Program-made: the position numbers and the translations under genes | Assembly (NCBI GenBank): GCA_900544555.1 | Contig: UQWD01000002.1 | Location: forward strand, 131,932 to 195,931 | Length of the DNA: 64,000 nt | From: an uncultured Eubacteriales bacterium | Lineage (GTDB): Bacteria > Bacillota > Clostridia > Christensenellales > CAG-138 | Direction of reading: 5' to 3' | Shown: positions 1 through 7,905 of the stretch, piece by piece | How positions within the stretch are numbered: the stretch's first letter is position 1 | Layout of the letters: every line of letters begins with the position of its first letter | The notes under the pieces: generated by a model | Database searches by the model: none | What the model saw: only the letters and a program-made list of their open reading frames with translations | What the model was told of the DNA's origin: nothing

Positions 1-404
1 TGATAAGCATGACCTGGCGACGTAGTTTTACTGTCCCATTCCAATGCCTTTTCCGGCAGGTTCTGCTTGCAGCAGTTTGAAATCACATCTGCATAGAGCC
101 GATAGCAAACATCCACCAGCACCGTCGCAAAAAGCTGGTAATTATTGCCCTTCTGTATTGATTTGCCCGCGCGCAAAGGTCCACCATAGTTGGTCACATA
201 GGTATGGTACTGAATTGGTGCGCAGATTTCCACTGCCGTAGGAACAATCCTTATGTCAGGTCCCCACAGGATCGATTCAAAAATCCCTCTGACCGCTGAA
301 GCCGTAGGTGCCGGATAGCTTACTGGCGCGTCTCCAGTATCCGGCCTACTCCAAATCGCAGTCGCCCCCGCAATTTCCATTGCGATTGGGTATTTGCGCT
401 TCAC
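1..404 (-). CDS. cas5: CRISPR-associated protein Cas5 (type I, I-C-like), 5' part, cut by the window edge
   Basis: An open frame runs from a GTG at 404 leftward off the window with no stop (134 codons visible). A GGAGGG site lies 7 nt upstream of the GTG; an in-frame ATG at 380 is the alternative start. The N-terminus reads like Cas5 of subtype I-C: a strand containing MEIAGATAIWSRPD, then VSYPAPTASAVRGIFESILW, then IVPTAVEICAPIQYHTY. In the family the corresponding pattern is a short strand, an aromatic-Arg-Pro-Glu/Asp, 'SYP.PT.SA.RGI.E.I.W' and an Arg-Ile-rich strand. Cas5 caps the 5' handle of crRNA in Cascade, and in I-C also processes pre-crRNA. cas8c, cas7, cas4, cas1, cas2 and the array would be expected to the left. 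No cas3 is present upstream on this strand, where I-C loci often carry it. The family call rests on the N-terminal third or half only. Confidence 0.72.
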   Translation of the reverse strand, partial: MKRKYPIAMEIAGATAIWSRPDTGDAPVSYPAPTASAVRGIFESILWGPDIRIVPTAVEICAPIQYHTYVTNYGGPLRAGKSIQKGNNYQLFATVLVDVCYRLYADVISNCCKQNLPEKALEWDSKTTSPGHAY

Positions 405-442
405 CTTTGATCCCTCCTTTTATTCGTTAATTTAGTAGTTTA

Positions 443-471
443 ATAATATCTCATATAAACTATAATGGCAA
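443..471 (-). promoter_or_regulatory. sigma-A-like promoter of cas5
   Basis: On the minus strand, TTGCCA (466-471) and TATTAT (443-448) are separated by exactly 17 nt. The -10 element ends about 40 nt before the GTG start at 404. It lies in an AT-rich leader and would drive cas5 and anything downstream of it. Confidence 0.55.
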
Positions 472-591
472 GAAATATTTCCCAGTCCATTTCGGGTTTT
501 ACATTCTCGATTTTTTATGGTAAATTCCTATATGCCTTTTGATATTACATCAATTGTGGATTGAAATGTTAAATTGGTTGTTTTTCCAAAA

Positions 592-640
592 AGAGCTGTC
601 GTTATATGAGTAAAAACTGCATATAACGACAGCCCTTTTC
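592..640. terminator. bidirectional hairpin terminator
   Basis: A 17-bp inverted repeat with one mismatch pairs 592-608 with 620-636 around an 11-nt loop. T-rich tracts occur at both outer edges (CCCTTTTC on plus; CTCTTTTTGG on minus). It separates the cas5 promoter region from the hydrolase remnant. Confidence 0.6.
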
Positions 641-703
641 TATAATCATACTCTCAAGTCATAAGCCCGGCGATCCGTATCATTTTCCCTTAAGCCTTAC
701 TTA

Positions 704-1280
704 ATAAACTTTGAAATTGATTATGTGGAGTACCCACATGACGTAACACAAAATGCAAAAAAAGTTGATGATATTACTGAATGGGTTTATAACAACTATG
801 GTCACCATTGTTATGATGCAATTATAGGCCATAGTCTCGGAGGAATAATTGCATTGCAGTTGATTGCAGAATATAAAATGAAAGTCAATAAAATAATTTG
901 TTTGGATACTAATTTTAAACCTGCTAATGAATTTTTTAGAAATTTAATGACAGAAAAAAACATGGAAAAGTACGTAAAAAGTATTCTCCAAATGTTAAGT
1001 GAAGAAAGGGAATTTTATACTGGTGAATTATTGATATCAATTAAAGATGATTTTGATTATACCAATTTAGTAAATGAAATCTCACAGGATATTTATGCAA
1101 TTTATGGTGACCGGGGTATGCCTGAGTATCCAGCTAAAATTCAGGATTTAAGCACAGATTTTAAATAATCTGAATTTAGTGTTTATCCATAACTCTTGTC
1201 ATATGATTATGGTTGAAAATCCTGAGCAATTATCAGAAATTATTAAAGGAATACTACTAAATTCCCGTTTGTCGAGCTGA
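704..1280 (+). pseudogene. alpha/beta hydrolase fragment, frameshifted and lacking its N-terminus
   Basis: The open frame around 704-1168 carries a nucleophile elbow (IIGHSLGG) and the strand that follows it, so it belongs to the alpha/beta hydrolase fold. No start codon or ribosome binding site lies at its 5' end; the frame is open back to 665 and the first part of the fold is absent. The frame stops at 1168, but the +1 frame continues immediately with a typical hydrolase C-terminus (LVFIHNSCHMIMVENPEQ) carrying the catalytic-type His, ending in TGA at 1280. One extra T in the run near 1160 would explain the break. Composition is strikingly AT-rich compared with all neighbours, suggesting recent acquisition. 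Either a pseudogene or, less likely, a sequencing indel; the missing N-terminus argues for real decay. Confidence 0.75.
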
Positions 1281-1634
1281 TATAAATTCGCCTAATTGGG
1301 GATAATGCGCTTTCCCTTTAGCTGTTTTTAAATATGGGCAAGCAGTATTTAGCGGTATACATGAAACGATTTTCTGTTTATTGCTCCGGCGAAAACTAGA
1401 AAAATCCGCTTATTGGGGGCCGCCCCCAATCCCCCGACAAGAACCGCTCCGCTGCCTTGCCAAATGCTCCACAGGTGGAGCGGCGATTGCCCGCAGGCCT
1501 AGTGTCGACTATGTAAAACGCGGGAAAACATCGTTCTTTACCCCAAGCAAGAAAAATCACTGTGATGTTTGCTAAATCAGACTGCGGGTAGTATGATAAA
1601 ATGTGTTGGTAAAAAAGGAGGCGTGACGCCGCGT
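1281..1634. other. intergenic region with hairpins
   Basis: No credible gene. It holds an 8-bp inverted repeat at 1412-1430 (ATTGGGGG / CCCCCAAT) and a hairpin GCTCCA/TGGAGC near 1466-1481 whose right arm can alternatively pair with CCGCTCC about 25 nt further upstream. A ribosome binding site for the chromate transporter sits at 1615-1621. Confidence 0.4.
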
Positions 1635-2177
1635 ATGAAAACGTTGGGAACCCTTTTTCTTTCCTTTGCCCGGGTAGGGGCGCTGACATTCGGCGGGGGC
1701 TACGCCATGCTGCCCATGCTGGAGCGCGAGTGCGTCGATAAGCATAACTGGGCGACCCGGGAAGAGCTGTTGGATTACTTTGCCATCGGCCAGTGTACGC
1801 CGGGCGTAATCGCGGTAAATACCGCGACGTTTATCGGTTATAAGGAAAGCGGGGCGCTGGGCGCGGCGGCCGCCACGCTGGGCGTTATCTCGCCGTCGGT
1901 CGCGATTATACTCGTTATTGCCGCGCTGTTGAGTAATTTTGCCCATATACCCGCCGTCCAGCACGCGTTTTCCGGCGTGCGCGTGGCGGTAGCCGTGCTG
2001 ATACTCAATACCGTTATCCAGCTTATCCGCAGGAACATAAAAAGCGTTGTCGGCTTGGTTCTTTGCGCGGCGGCATTTGTTTTTATCGCGGTGATGGGCC
2101 AGTCGCCCGTGTTCGTGGTGCTGGGCGCGGCGCTTGTCGGCCTGGGCTTTGGCAAATGGGGCAAGCGCCCTATATAA
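1635..2177 (+). CDS. chrA: chromate transporter family protein, first CHR domain
   Basis: A 180-residue integral membrane protein of the short-chain CHR type, in which two ~190-residue proteins form one exporter. The family signature FxxxGxxxFGGGYAMLPMLE is visible near residues 10-30, followed by an 'IGQCTPGVIAVNTATFIGY' stretch and four or five hydrophobic segments. Family members export chromate or serve sulfate-like anions; the physiological substrate here is unknown. The ATG at 1635 is chosen because it opens directly on the conserved N-terminus and an AAAAGGAGG lies 13 nt upstream; the in-frame GTG at 1623 is too close to it. The partner CHR gene starts at 2389, and a structured repeat sits between the two, so the pair is split by about 210 bp rather than overlapping as usual. 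Confidence 0.85.
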   Translation: MKTLGTLFLSFARVGALTFGGGYAMLPMLERECVDKHNWATREELLDYFAIGQCTPGVIAVNTATFIGYKESGALGAAAATLGVISPSVAIILVIAALLSNFAHIPAVQHAFSGVRVAVAVLILNTVIQLIRRNIKSVVGLVLCAAAFVFIAVMGQSPVFVVLGAALVGLGFGKWGKRPI

Positions 2178-2194
2178 CATTATGGTTGGCAGCG

Positions 2195-2351
2195 TGTTGA
2201 AAAAGTGGCCGCGCCACATTTTTCGAGCTAACACGGGGCGCTTTCACCCTTGGCTATCTGAGCACCCCGTACAGAGGACCCTTGCTGCGCAAGGCATTCC
2301 GAACCTTTCGCGCTCGCCGTTATATTGGTAAACCTTTAGGGTTTTTCGACA
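2195..2351 (+). repeat. hairpin-rich dispersed repeat, copy 1 (MITE-like)
   Basis: This ~157-bp stretch matches 55143-55328 in sequence and layout. Its ends form inverted repeats (TGTTGAAAAA at 2195-2204 and TTTTTCGACA at 2342-2351, 9 of 10 paired). Inside are a hairpin GAAAAAGTGG/CCACATTTTTC, a second stem ACGGGG/CCCCGT, and CCTTGC/GCAAGG. It carries no convincing gene and lies between the two chromate-transporter genes. Confidence 0.65.
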
Positions 2352-2388
2352 GCCTGATTTTATTGGATTGCGGAGAATTGGTTGAAGT

Positions 2389-2964
2389 ATGGTCTATTTG
2401 ATTCTATTCTACGAGTTTTTCAAGGCGGGTCTGTTCGCGGTAGGGGGCGGGCTGGCGACACTGCCGTTCCTTCTTGATATGGCAAATAACCCGAGCTATG
2501 CCTGGATAACTCCTGAAACGCTGGCAGATATGGTGGCGGTATCGGAATCCACACCCGGGCCGCTCGGCGTTAATATGGCTACCTACGCCGGCTTCCAGGC
2601 GGGAGGCGTACTTGGCGGTATCATCGCCACGTTCGCGCTGGTGCTGCCATCGTATATCATCATCATTATCGTTGCGCGTTTTCTGAATAAATATAAAGAA
2701 AACGCCCTCGTTAAAAACACCTTCATGGGCTTGCGGCCGGCTGTCGCCGGACTGATAGCGGCGGCATGCTGGTCCGTGCTCCAGCTCGCGCTGTTCCGGT
2801 TTGAGAACATCGGCGCGGGCGGCCTGTGGGACGTCGTCAACCTCAAGCCTTTAATACTGTTTGCCGCGCTTTTGGCGCTTACAAACATTAAGCCGGTAAA
2901 AAAGCTTCACCCCATCGCGTTTATCGGCTTTGCCGCGGCTGCTGGAATCGTCTTTAGGTTTTAG
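2389..2964 (+). CDS. chrA: chromate transporter family protein, second CHR domain
   Basis: A 191-residue membrane protein with the CHR signature FFKAGLFAVGGGLATLPFL near the N-terminus and the 'SESTPGPLGVNMATYAGF' motif, followed by several hydrophobic helices. It is the partner of the 1635-2177 protein; together they should make the antiparallel two-domain transporter. The ATG at 2389 follows a GGAGAATTGGTTGAAGT leader. Transcription of the pair must read through the inserted repeat, whose terminal GTTTTTCGAC could act as a partial terminator. Confidence 0.85.
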   Translation: MVYLILFYEFFKAGLFAVGGGLATLPFLLDMANNPSYAWITPETLADMVAVSESTPGPLGVNMATYAGFQAGGVLGGIIATFALVLPSYIIIIIVARFLNKYKENALVKNTFMGLRPAVAGLIAAACWSVLQLALFRFENIGAGGLWDVVNLKPLILFAALLALTNIKPVKKLHPIAFIGFAAAAGIVFRF

Positions 2965-3007
2965 CTTTGATTACACTCCCTGGCGGCGGGGATGGAAAGG
3001 GAATTTT

Positions 3008-3796
3008 ATGATGTTCTGTCCGCTTTACAGCGGTTCTTCAGGCAATTCCACGCTTCTTGAAGGAGGCGGCGCGCGCGTGCTTATCGACGCTGGACTTCCC
3101 GGCAAAATGATTGAGCGGGCATTGAGCGAAGCCGGCGTTGAGCCGCATACCATCGATGCTATTGTGATAACCCATGAGCATTCGGATCATATCCGCGGCG
3201 TGGGCGTGCTGTCGCGCCGTTACGGGCTGCCCATTTACGCCAACGAGGGGACATGGCGCGCCATGAACGGGCAGCTGGGCGCAATCAAGCCCGCGAACAT
3301 CCGTATCTTCGAAACCGGGAGGGATTTTTATATCAAAGCGCTCAACATTCTCGCCTTCGCAACGCCGCACGACGCGGCCGAGCCCGTGGGATACAGCTTT
3401 TCAGCCGCCGGGCGGAAAGTGAGCGTAATGACGGATATCGGCCATATCAACAACAATTTGCTCTGTGCCGTGGAGGGGGCCGATCTCCTCTTGATAGAGG
3501 CGAACCACGACGTGCCGATGCTTCAGGCCGGAAGCTACCCGTATACGCTCAAAAGGCGGATACTCTCCGATAAAGGTCATCTCTCCAACGAAAACGCGGG
3601 CAAAGCGCTGGCTAAGCTCTATCTTAGAGGCGTCAGAAACGCCATCCTCGGGCATCTGAGCCGGGAAAACAACTGCGAGCAGCTATGCATGGAAACCGTA
3701 CGCGCCGCGCTCCGGCTGGAGGATATCCCGGATGAGGAGTTCCGGCTGGCCATGGCGTACAGGGACAGGCCGGCGGGCATGTTCAGGGTGGGCTGA
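3008..3796 (+). CDS. walJ: MBL-fold metallo-hydrolase, WalJ/YycJ family
   Basis: A 262-residue metallo-beta-lactamase-fold protein. The N-terminus reads FCPLYSGSSGNSTLLEGG, characteristic of the YycJ/WalJ group, followed by the metal-binding motif THEHSDH at about residues 57-63 and later metal ligands in TPHDA, MTDIGH and LGHLSREN. WalJ is an exonuclease-like hydrolase linked to the WalRK cell-wall regulon and DNA damage in Bacillus. The ATG at 3008 follows GGAAAGGG; a second ATG at 3011 is possible. It is followed directly by rlmH with a 1-nt overlap, an arrangement common in Bacillota, where walJ and rlmH often sit near the origin. Confidence 0.88.
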   Translation: MMFCPLYSGSSGNSTLLEGGGARVLIDAGLPGKMIERALSEAGVEPHTIDAIVITHEHSDHIRGVGVLSRRYGLPIYANEGTWRAMNGQLGAIKPANIRIFETGRDFYIKALNILAFATPHDAAEPVGYSFSAAGRKVSVMTDIGHINNNLLCAVEGADLLLIEANHDVPMLQAGSYPYTLKRRILSDKGHLSNENAGKALAKLYLRGVRNAILGHLSRENNCEQLCMETVRAALRLEDIPDEEFRLAMAYRDRPAGMFRVG

Positions 3797-4275
3797 TGGT
3801 AACGAGAATCATTAGCGTTGGAAAATTAAAAGAACCTTTTTATCAGGCCGCAGCGGATGAGTTCGCAAAACGGCTTTCCAGGTATTCAACGCTTGAAGTT
3901 ATCGAGGTTCGGGATGAAAAAGCGCCGGAGAATTTATCCCGTTTACAACGCGAGGCAATTAAGGAGGCGGAGGGCGCGCGTATTCTTAACAAAACGAGCG
4001 CTGCGGATTTTGTTGTGGCCGCCGCCATAGAGGGGGAACGGCTCACATCCGAGCAGCTCTCCGCCCGCATTCAGTGCTGGATGACCGGCGGGCGCAGCCG
4101 AATATGCTTTGTTATCGGCGGCTCGCTTGGCTTATCTAAAAGCGTCATGCAGCGCGCGGACTGCGCCGTAAGCTTTTCATCCATGACGTTTCCGCACCAG
4201 CTGTTCCGACTAATGCTCATGGAGCAGATATATCGTGCCTTCAAGATCATGAACAATGAACCGTACCATAAATAG
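3796..4275 (+). CDS. rlmH: 23S rRNA (pseudouridine-1915 N3)-methyltransferase RlmH
   Basis: A 159-residue SPOUT-class methyltransferase of the usual length. It methylates N3 of pseudouridine 1915 in helix 69 of 23S rRNA using SAM. Diagnostic segments are the N-terminal ISVGKLKEPFY, the cofactor loop FVIGGSLGLSKSV and the C-terminal MTFPHQLFRLMLMEQIYRAF with YHK at the end. The start overlaps the walJ stop (TGATG), indicating translational coupling. Confidence 0.95.
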   Translation: MVTRIISVGKLKEPFYQAAADEFAKRLSRYSTLEVIEVRDEKAPENLSRLQREAIKEAEGARILNKTSAADFVVAAAIEGERLTSEQLSARIQCWMTGGRSRICFVIGGSLGLSKSVMQRADCAVSFSSMTFPHQLFRLMLMEQIYRAFKIMNNEPYHK

Positions 4276-4280
4276 CAGAG

Positions 4281-4809
4281 ATGTGTAATTTAGAAGATAA
4301 AAAAGAAATTGCAGCCATAACGCGCTTAAATCGCTGGGCATAGCTTACCGCCGTTACGAACACGCGCCCGTACAAACCATGAAGGACTGCGCGCTTATCG
4401 GCCCGGCGCAAGGCGCGCGCCATTTTAAAAACCTGTTTCTCACGAACAGGCAGGGAAACGCATTTTATCTTCTCATGCCCGGCGTAAAAAAGAGGTTCCG
4501 TCCGGCTAAGGTCAGCCGCCTGCTCGGCGTTTCCCGCCTGAGCTTCGCTTCCCCGGAAAAATTGATGGAAAAGCTCGGCTCTCTGCCGGGCGCGTATCGC
4601 CGTTAGGCTTAATCAACGATCACAGCCGCGCCGTTTCCGTCGCCGTGGACGAGGATATCTTAAAGGCTCAATATGTGTTGGTGCACCCATGCGTGTCAAC
4701 AGTCTCCTTGTTAATCAGCTCCACGGATTTATTCCGTTTTTTCTCGTGGCGTGGAAACCCTGTCCGGCTCATTCGAATCTATGATACCCTATTTACGCCA
4801 ATCAAATGA
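4281..4809 (+). pseudogene. ProX/YbaK-type aminoacyl-tRNA deacylase, frameshifted
   Basis: Three pieces in different frames together match a full prolyl-tRNA editing-like deacylase. The first (ATG 4281) encodes MCNLEDKKEIAA. The second, after a shift near 4318, reads HNALKSLGIAYRRYEHAPVQ and runs to a stop at 4606. The third reads GLINDHSRAVSVAVDEDIL ... FRFFSWRG and ends at 4809. The second break (near 4594) is explained by loss of one G, which would restore SPLGLIND. Intact members hydrolyse mischarged Ala-tRNA(Pro) or Cys-tRNA(Pro). A protein from 4379 alone would lack both ends of the fold, so the locus is most likely inactive. Confidence 0.8.
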
Positions 4810-4972
4810 ATCTCCGTGACGTGTAATGCGAACTATTTGTTGGCGGGCTTTTATCCAGTCCTGCTGATCTATGCATAGCGCACTTTGAACATGCCGTGTA
4901 TATATTCAGCATCCTCATGAAAAGAACGCCTTAACTCATAGCCGTTAAATCGCTCATTTACCGGGCCGCACG

Positions 4973-6367
4973 CTATGGCGCGGGCGCTTCCCTGATTTCC
5001 CCGAGCCCGCCCGTGCTTCGCAACAGGCGCCTGAACGATATCAGGAAGGTAGTTGAGGTAACCGTTACGGCCAGGAAATCCGCGATAGGCTCGGCAAGGA
5101 ACACGGCGGAGGCCTGATCCTCAATAAACAGCGGCAGTATGAATATCAGCGGTATGAGTAAAATGACCTTTCTCAGCAGCGCCAGAAAAACGGAGGCTTT
5201 CGCGTTCCCGAGCGCGATAAACGTCTGCTGGCACGCTATCTGCGCGCCAAACAGGAGCGAGGACGCCATATAGATACGGATAGCCTGCGTGCTGTATACA
5301 ATCAGAGACTGCTCGTTCGTGAACATACGTATGAACGCGCCCGGCAAAAACATAGCCACAGCCCACAGAACGGTCGAGTAAGCGAGGCATGAGACGAGTA
5401 GTATCTTAAACGCCTGCTTGACCCTGCTAAGATCCCCGGCCCCGTAATTAAAGCTGATTATGGGCTGGGCGCCCTGTGTAAGGCCTTGAAGCGGCAGCAT
5501 CGAAAACTGCATAACCGTCGCCAATATGGTCATGGCGCCAACTGCCAGATCCCCACCGTACTTAAGCAGAGATGTGTTAAAGCATACGGAGATTACGCCC
5601 TCGGTAAACTGCATGATAAACGGGGATACGCCCAGCGCGAGGCAGGGCAGTATGATAGAACCCTTGAGCCGCAGGTTCGCTTTTTTGATCCTGAGCGTGC
5701 TGCGCTTTGAGGTCAAAAAGCGTATGACCCAGAAGGATGATACAGCCTGGGATATAATCGTTGCGAGCGCGGCCCCGCGAACACCCATATTAAAAACAAA
5801 AATGAAGATAGGATCGAGAATAATATTGCATACCGCGCCGATAAGCACGGTGTACATGCTCGCCTTGGCAAAGCCCTGCGCGCTGATAAAAGCGTTGAGC
5901 CCCAGCGCGGTTTGAACGAATATGGTGCCAAGCACATAGATTTGCATGTAATCCCAGGCATAATCGATGGTGTTTTCGCTCGCGCCGAACAAGAGAAGGA
6001 TCGGCCGCCCAAAATACGAAAGCAAAGCCGTAAGCGCAACCGCCGTCACGACCAAAAGCGCGGTGCAGTTGCCCAATATCCGCTCGGCCTGCTCGTCGTC
6101 TCCCCGGCCCATCATGATAGAAGCGCGCGGAGCGCCGCCCATGCTGACCAGCGCCGCGAAAGCGGATATGCCCATAATAAGCGGCATCGTTACCCCAAGG
6201 CCCGTAAGCGCGTCCGCCCCGATTACCGGAATATGCCCGATGTACATACGATCTACAATATTGTAAAGCACATTGATAACCTGCGCGAGTATCGCCGGAA
6301 GCGCCAGCCGGAACAACAGCCTGCCTACGCTTCCGCTTCCGAGATCCGCCTTTTGATTCCCTTTCAT
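4973..6367 (-). CDS. MATE family efflux transporter
   Basis: A 464-residue polytopic membrane protein with two six-helix halves. The N-terminus (GSVGRLLFRLALPAILAQVINVLYNIVDRMYIG) and the internal 'FNYGAG' after 'GLTQGAQPIISF' are typical of the NorM/DinF-like MATE exporters of Clostridia, which use H+ or Na+ to expel organic cations and drugs. The ATG at 6367 is preceded by GGGAGG. It lies about 290 bp downstream of the acetyltransferase gene on the same strand and may be cotranscribed with it. The substrate is not predictable. Confidence 0.88.
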   Translation of the reverse strand: MKGNQKADLGSGSVGRLLFRLALPAILAQVINVLYNIVDRMYIGHIPVIGADALTGLGVTMPLIMGISAFAALVSMGGAPRASIMMGRGDDEQAERILGNCTALLVVTAVALTALLSYFGRPILLLFGASENTIDYAWDYMQIYVLGTIFVQTALGLNAFISAQGFAKASMYTVLIGAVCNIILDPIFIFVFNMGVRGAALATIISQAVSSFWVIRFLTSKRSTLRIKKANLRLKGSIILPCLALGVSPFIMQFTEGVISVCFNTSLLKYGGDLAVGAMTILATVMQFSMLPLQGLTQGAQPIISFNYGAGDLSRVKQAFKILLVSCLAYSTVLWAVAMFLPGAFIRMFTNEQSLIVYSTQAIRIYMASSLLFGAQIACQQTFIALGNAKASVFLALLRKVILLIPLIFILPLFIEDQASAVFLAEPIADFLAVTVTSTTFLISFRRLLRSTGGLGEIREAPAP

Positions 6368-6661
6368 ATCCGATAGCCTCCCGATGCTGACGGATGAACC
6401 GTCTCAAACATTATATGGCATTCGCCTCAAAGGCGCGCATACGCTGATTATGAGCAACCGCTTATCCGACCTTATCCTCTTTCGCCGACGTCTGTTTTTC
6501 AAACCATTATGGCACTTTAACCTATCGCCCGGCGTTTGTCAAGCCGCGCGAAAAGCGCGCTGCAAGAGGGCGGCATATAAGCTGCGCTGCTTCCTTTTGC
6601 GGCGCGTTTTCCGCAAACCGTGTCTCCTTTAAAAGCATTACTTGCCGAAACGCTGCGCGGG
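6368..6661. other. spacer between acetyltransferase and MATE genes
   Basis: No gene found. A weak inverted repeat TTGCGG/CCGCAA lies near 6597-6616 and could act as a terminator for the upstream minus-strand gene, but it lacks a clear T-run. Confidence 0.3.
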
Positions 6662-7294
6662 TTAATCAAGCGTACGCGCAAGCCTCTGATTCAGGGATTC
6701 AAAGAATCGTGATATGTGTATCCCATCCGCGAGCGCGTGGTTAACAAGCGCCGTGACGGGCATTATAAGCTTACCGGCCTGTTCAAAGTATTTACCCCAT
6801 GTTATGCGCGGGTTGCTGTCCGCCGGCGTCGGCGTGGGCTGTGTGATCGACGTATAGGAAAGCCATGGGAGGGAGGAGATAAAAAATCTGCCGACGCTCT
6901 CGTCGCCTTCCTCAATATCGCCCTGTTCCCTGGTTAAATCCTGCATTTTTGCGGCATACGGCAAAAATGCCCGAAGCGGCATATCGCAGTTCAGCGCGCA
7001 ATACGCGTACGCGCCGTTATCCCTAAGTACCGTATGCGAGGCTCCGCAAAAATCAAACTCCACCACCGCGTCATTGACAATGCGCTGCCTGAACTGCCTG
7101 ACGCTGTTCGCGGCCCATACCGCTTCATATAAAAAAGTTAAGAAGAAAGGATGCGCGTCGTTTCTCACGCGTTGGTAAAAGCCTGTAATATCTACATTCA
7201 TCGTAACCCCGACATAGGGGTTTAACATACTCTTAAAGTACTCAAAATGAGCCTTTCTTTCATATTGATTCATATCGATTGCGTGATAATTCAT
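6662..7294 (-). CDS. chloramphenicol acetyltransferase-like (CAT family) enzyme
   Basis: A 210-residue protein, the usual CAT monomer length. The catalytic motif HxxxDG is present as VNHALADGIHISRFFE near the C-terminus, and the N-terminal half carries the family pattern 'R..HFE.F......V.MN.D.T.F'. CAT trimers transfer acetyl from acetyl-CoA to a hydroxyl at the subunit interface. Many chromosomal homologues in Clostridia are of unproven specificity (type-A-like or xenobiotic acyltransferases), so drug resistance should not be assumed. The first His of the common HH pair is Asn here. Ribosome binding site GGGGGCGGAG precedes the ATG. Confidence 0.82.
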   Translation of the reverse strand: MNYHAIDMNQYERKAHFEYFKSMLNPYVGVTMNVDITGFYQRVRNDAHPFFLTFLYEAVWAANSVRQFRQRIVNDAVVEFDFCGASHTVLRDNGAYAYCALNCDMPLRAFLPYAAKMQDLTREQGDIEEGDESVGRFFISSLPWLSYTSITQPTPTPADSNPRITWGKYFEQAGKLIMPVTALVNHALADGIHISRFFESLNQRLARTLD

Positions 7295-7329
7295 ATCTCC
7301 GCCCCCCGCTTTGATTTTAGACGGTTTTA

Positions 7330-7358
7330 AGTGTACTATAACGCATTCGCCTTTTCAA
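7330..7358 (-). promoter_or_regulatory. promoter of the CAT-like gene
   Basis: Minus-strand TTGAAA (7353-7358) and TACACT (7330-7335) with a 17-nt spacer, about 35 nt upstream of the ATG at 7294. Confidence 0.45.
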
Positions 7359-7491
7359 CAGCCGCGACGGGAATGCCGTATGGCTCCATGAAAAATGCGA
7401 ACGTAGAAATAAGAAATAATATTTTGTATGGCTACGGCCTTATAATCCATTGGTAAACTGCGGTTATTTTTACGGAAATCTCAGTTTTTTC

Positions 7492-7521
7492 TTGATGCGG
7501 TGCGCTCTTTAGTGCTATAAT
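7492..7521 (+). promoter_or_regulatory. promoter of the rpsF-ssb-rpsR operon
   Basis: TTGATG (7492-7497) and a perfect TATAAT (7516-7521) with an 18-nt spacer, about 65 nt upstream of rpsF. Confidence 0.65.
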
Positions 7522-7584
7522 ATGTTGCTAACGTGCTTCTTGCTCTGATTTACAGAGCCATTAGACCATAAGGAGGTGAAAAGC

Positions 7585-7872
7585 GTGAATCAGTACGAAA
7601 CCCTGTATATCATCACGCCCGAGCTGGAGGATGAAGCCGTACAAGCCGTAATCGGCAAGTTTAACGGGATCATCACCGACAACAAGGGCGAGGTTGAAAA
7701 GGTAGACGAATGGGGCAAGCGCCGTCTTGCTTATGAAATCGATTATAAAACCGAGGGTTACTACGTTCTCGTAACATTCCAGGGCGACGCCGAGCTCCCT
7801 AAAGAGCTGGAACGTAACTTTAGAAATGACGAGAGCATTATTCGATACATGGTCGTCCGAACCGAACAGTAG
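7585..7872 (+). CDS. rpsF: 30S ribosomal protein bS6
   Basis: A 95-residue bS6 protein of standard length, starting MNQYETLYII and containing DEWGKRRLAYEI and GYYVL strands. It binds bS18 and helix 23 of 16S rRNA in the platform. The GTG at 7585 is preferred because AAGGAGG lies 8 nt upstream; the GTG at 7576 overlaps that site. First gene of the classic rpsF-ssb-rpsR operon. Confidence 0.96.
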   Translation: MNQYETLYIITPELEDEAVQAVIGKFNGIITDNKGEVEKVDEWGKRRLAYEIDYKTEGYYVLVTFQGDAELPKELERNFRNDESIIRYMVVRTEQ

Positions 7873-7905
7873 GGCGAACGGTATTCCACAGGGGGAGGTA
7901 ATATT

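Noticed and set aside
44..241. A 65-codon open frame on the plus strand
   Set aside because: It is antisense to the recognisable Cas5 N-terminal sequence and lacks a ribosome binding site.
1572..2234. A 220-codon minus-strand frame opposite the first chromate-transporter gene
   Set aside because: Charged, family-less translation antisense to a membrane protein with the CHR signature.
4379..4606. A free-standing 75-residue gene
   Set aside because: It is the central piece of the ProX/YbaK pseudogene; the missing ends lie in other frames on both sides.
5790..6407. Overlapping 129-205-codon open frames on both strands within the MATE gene
   Set aside because: They shadow the clear 464-residue transporter and show Arg-rich, family-less translations.
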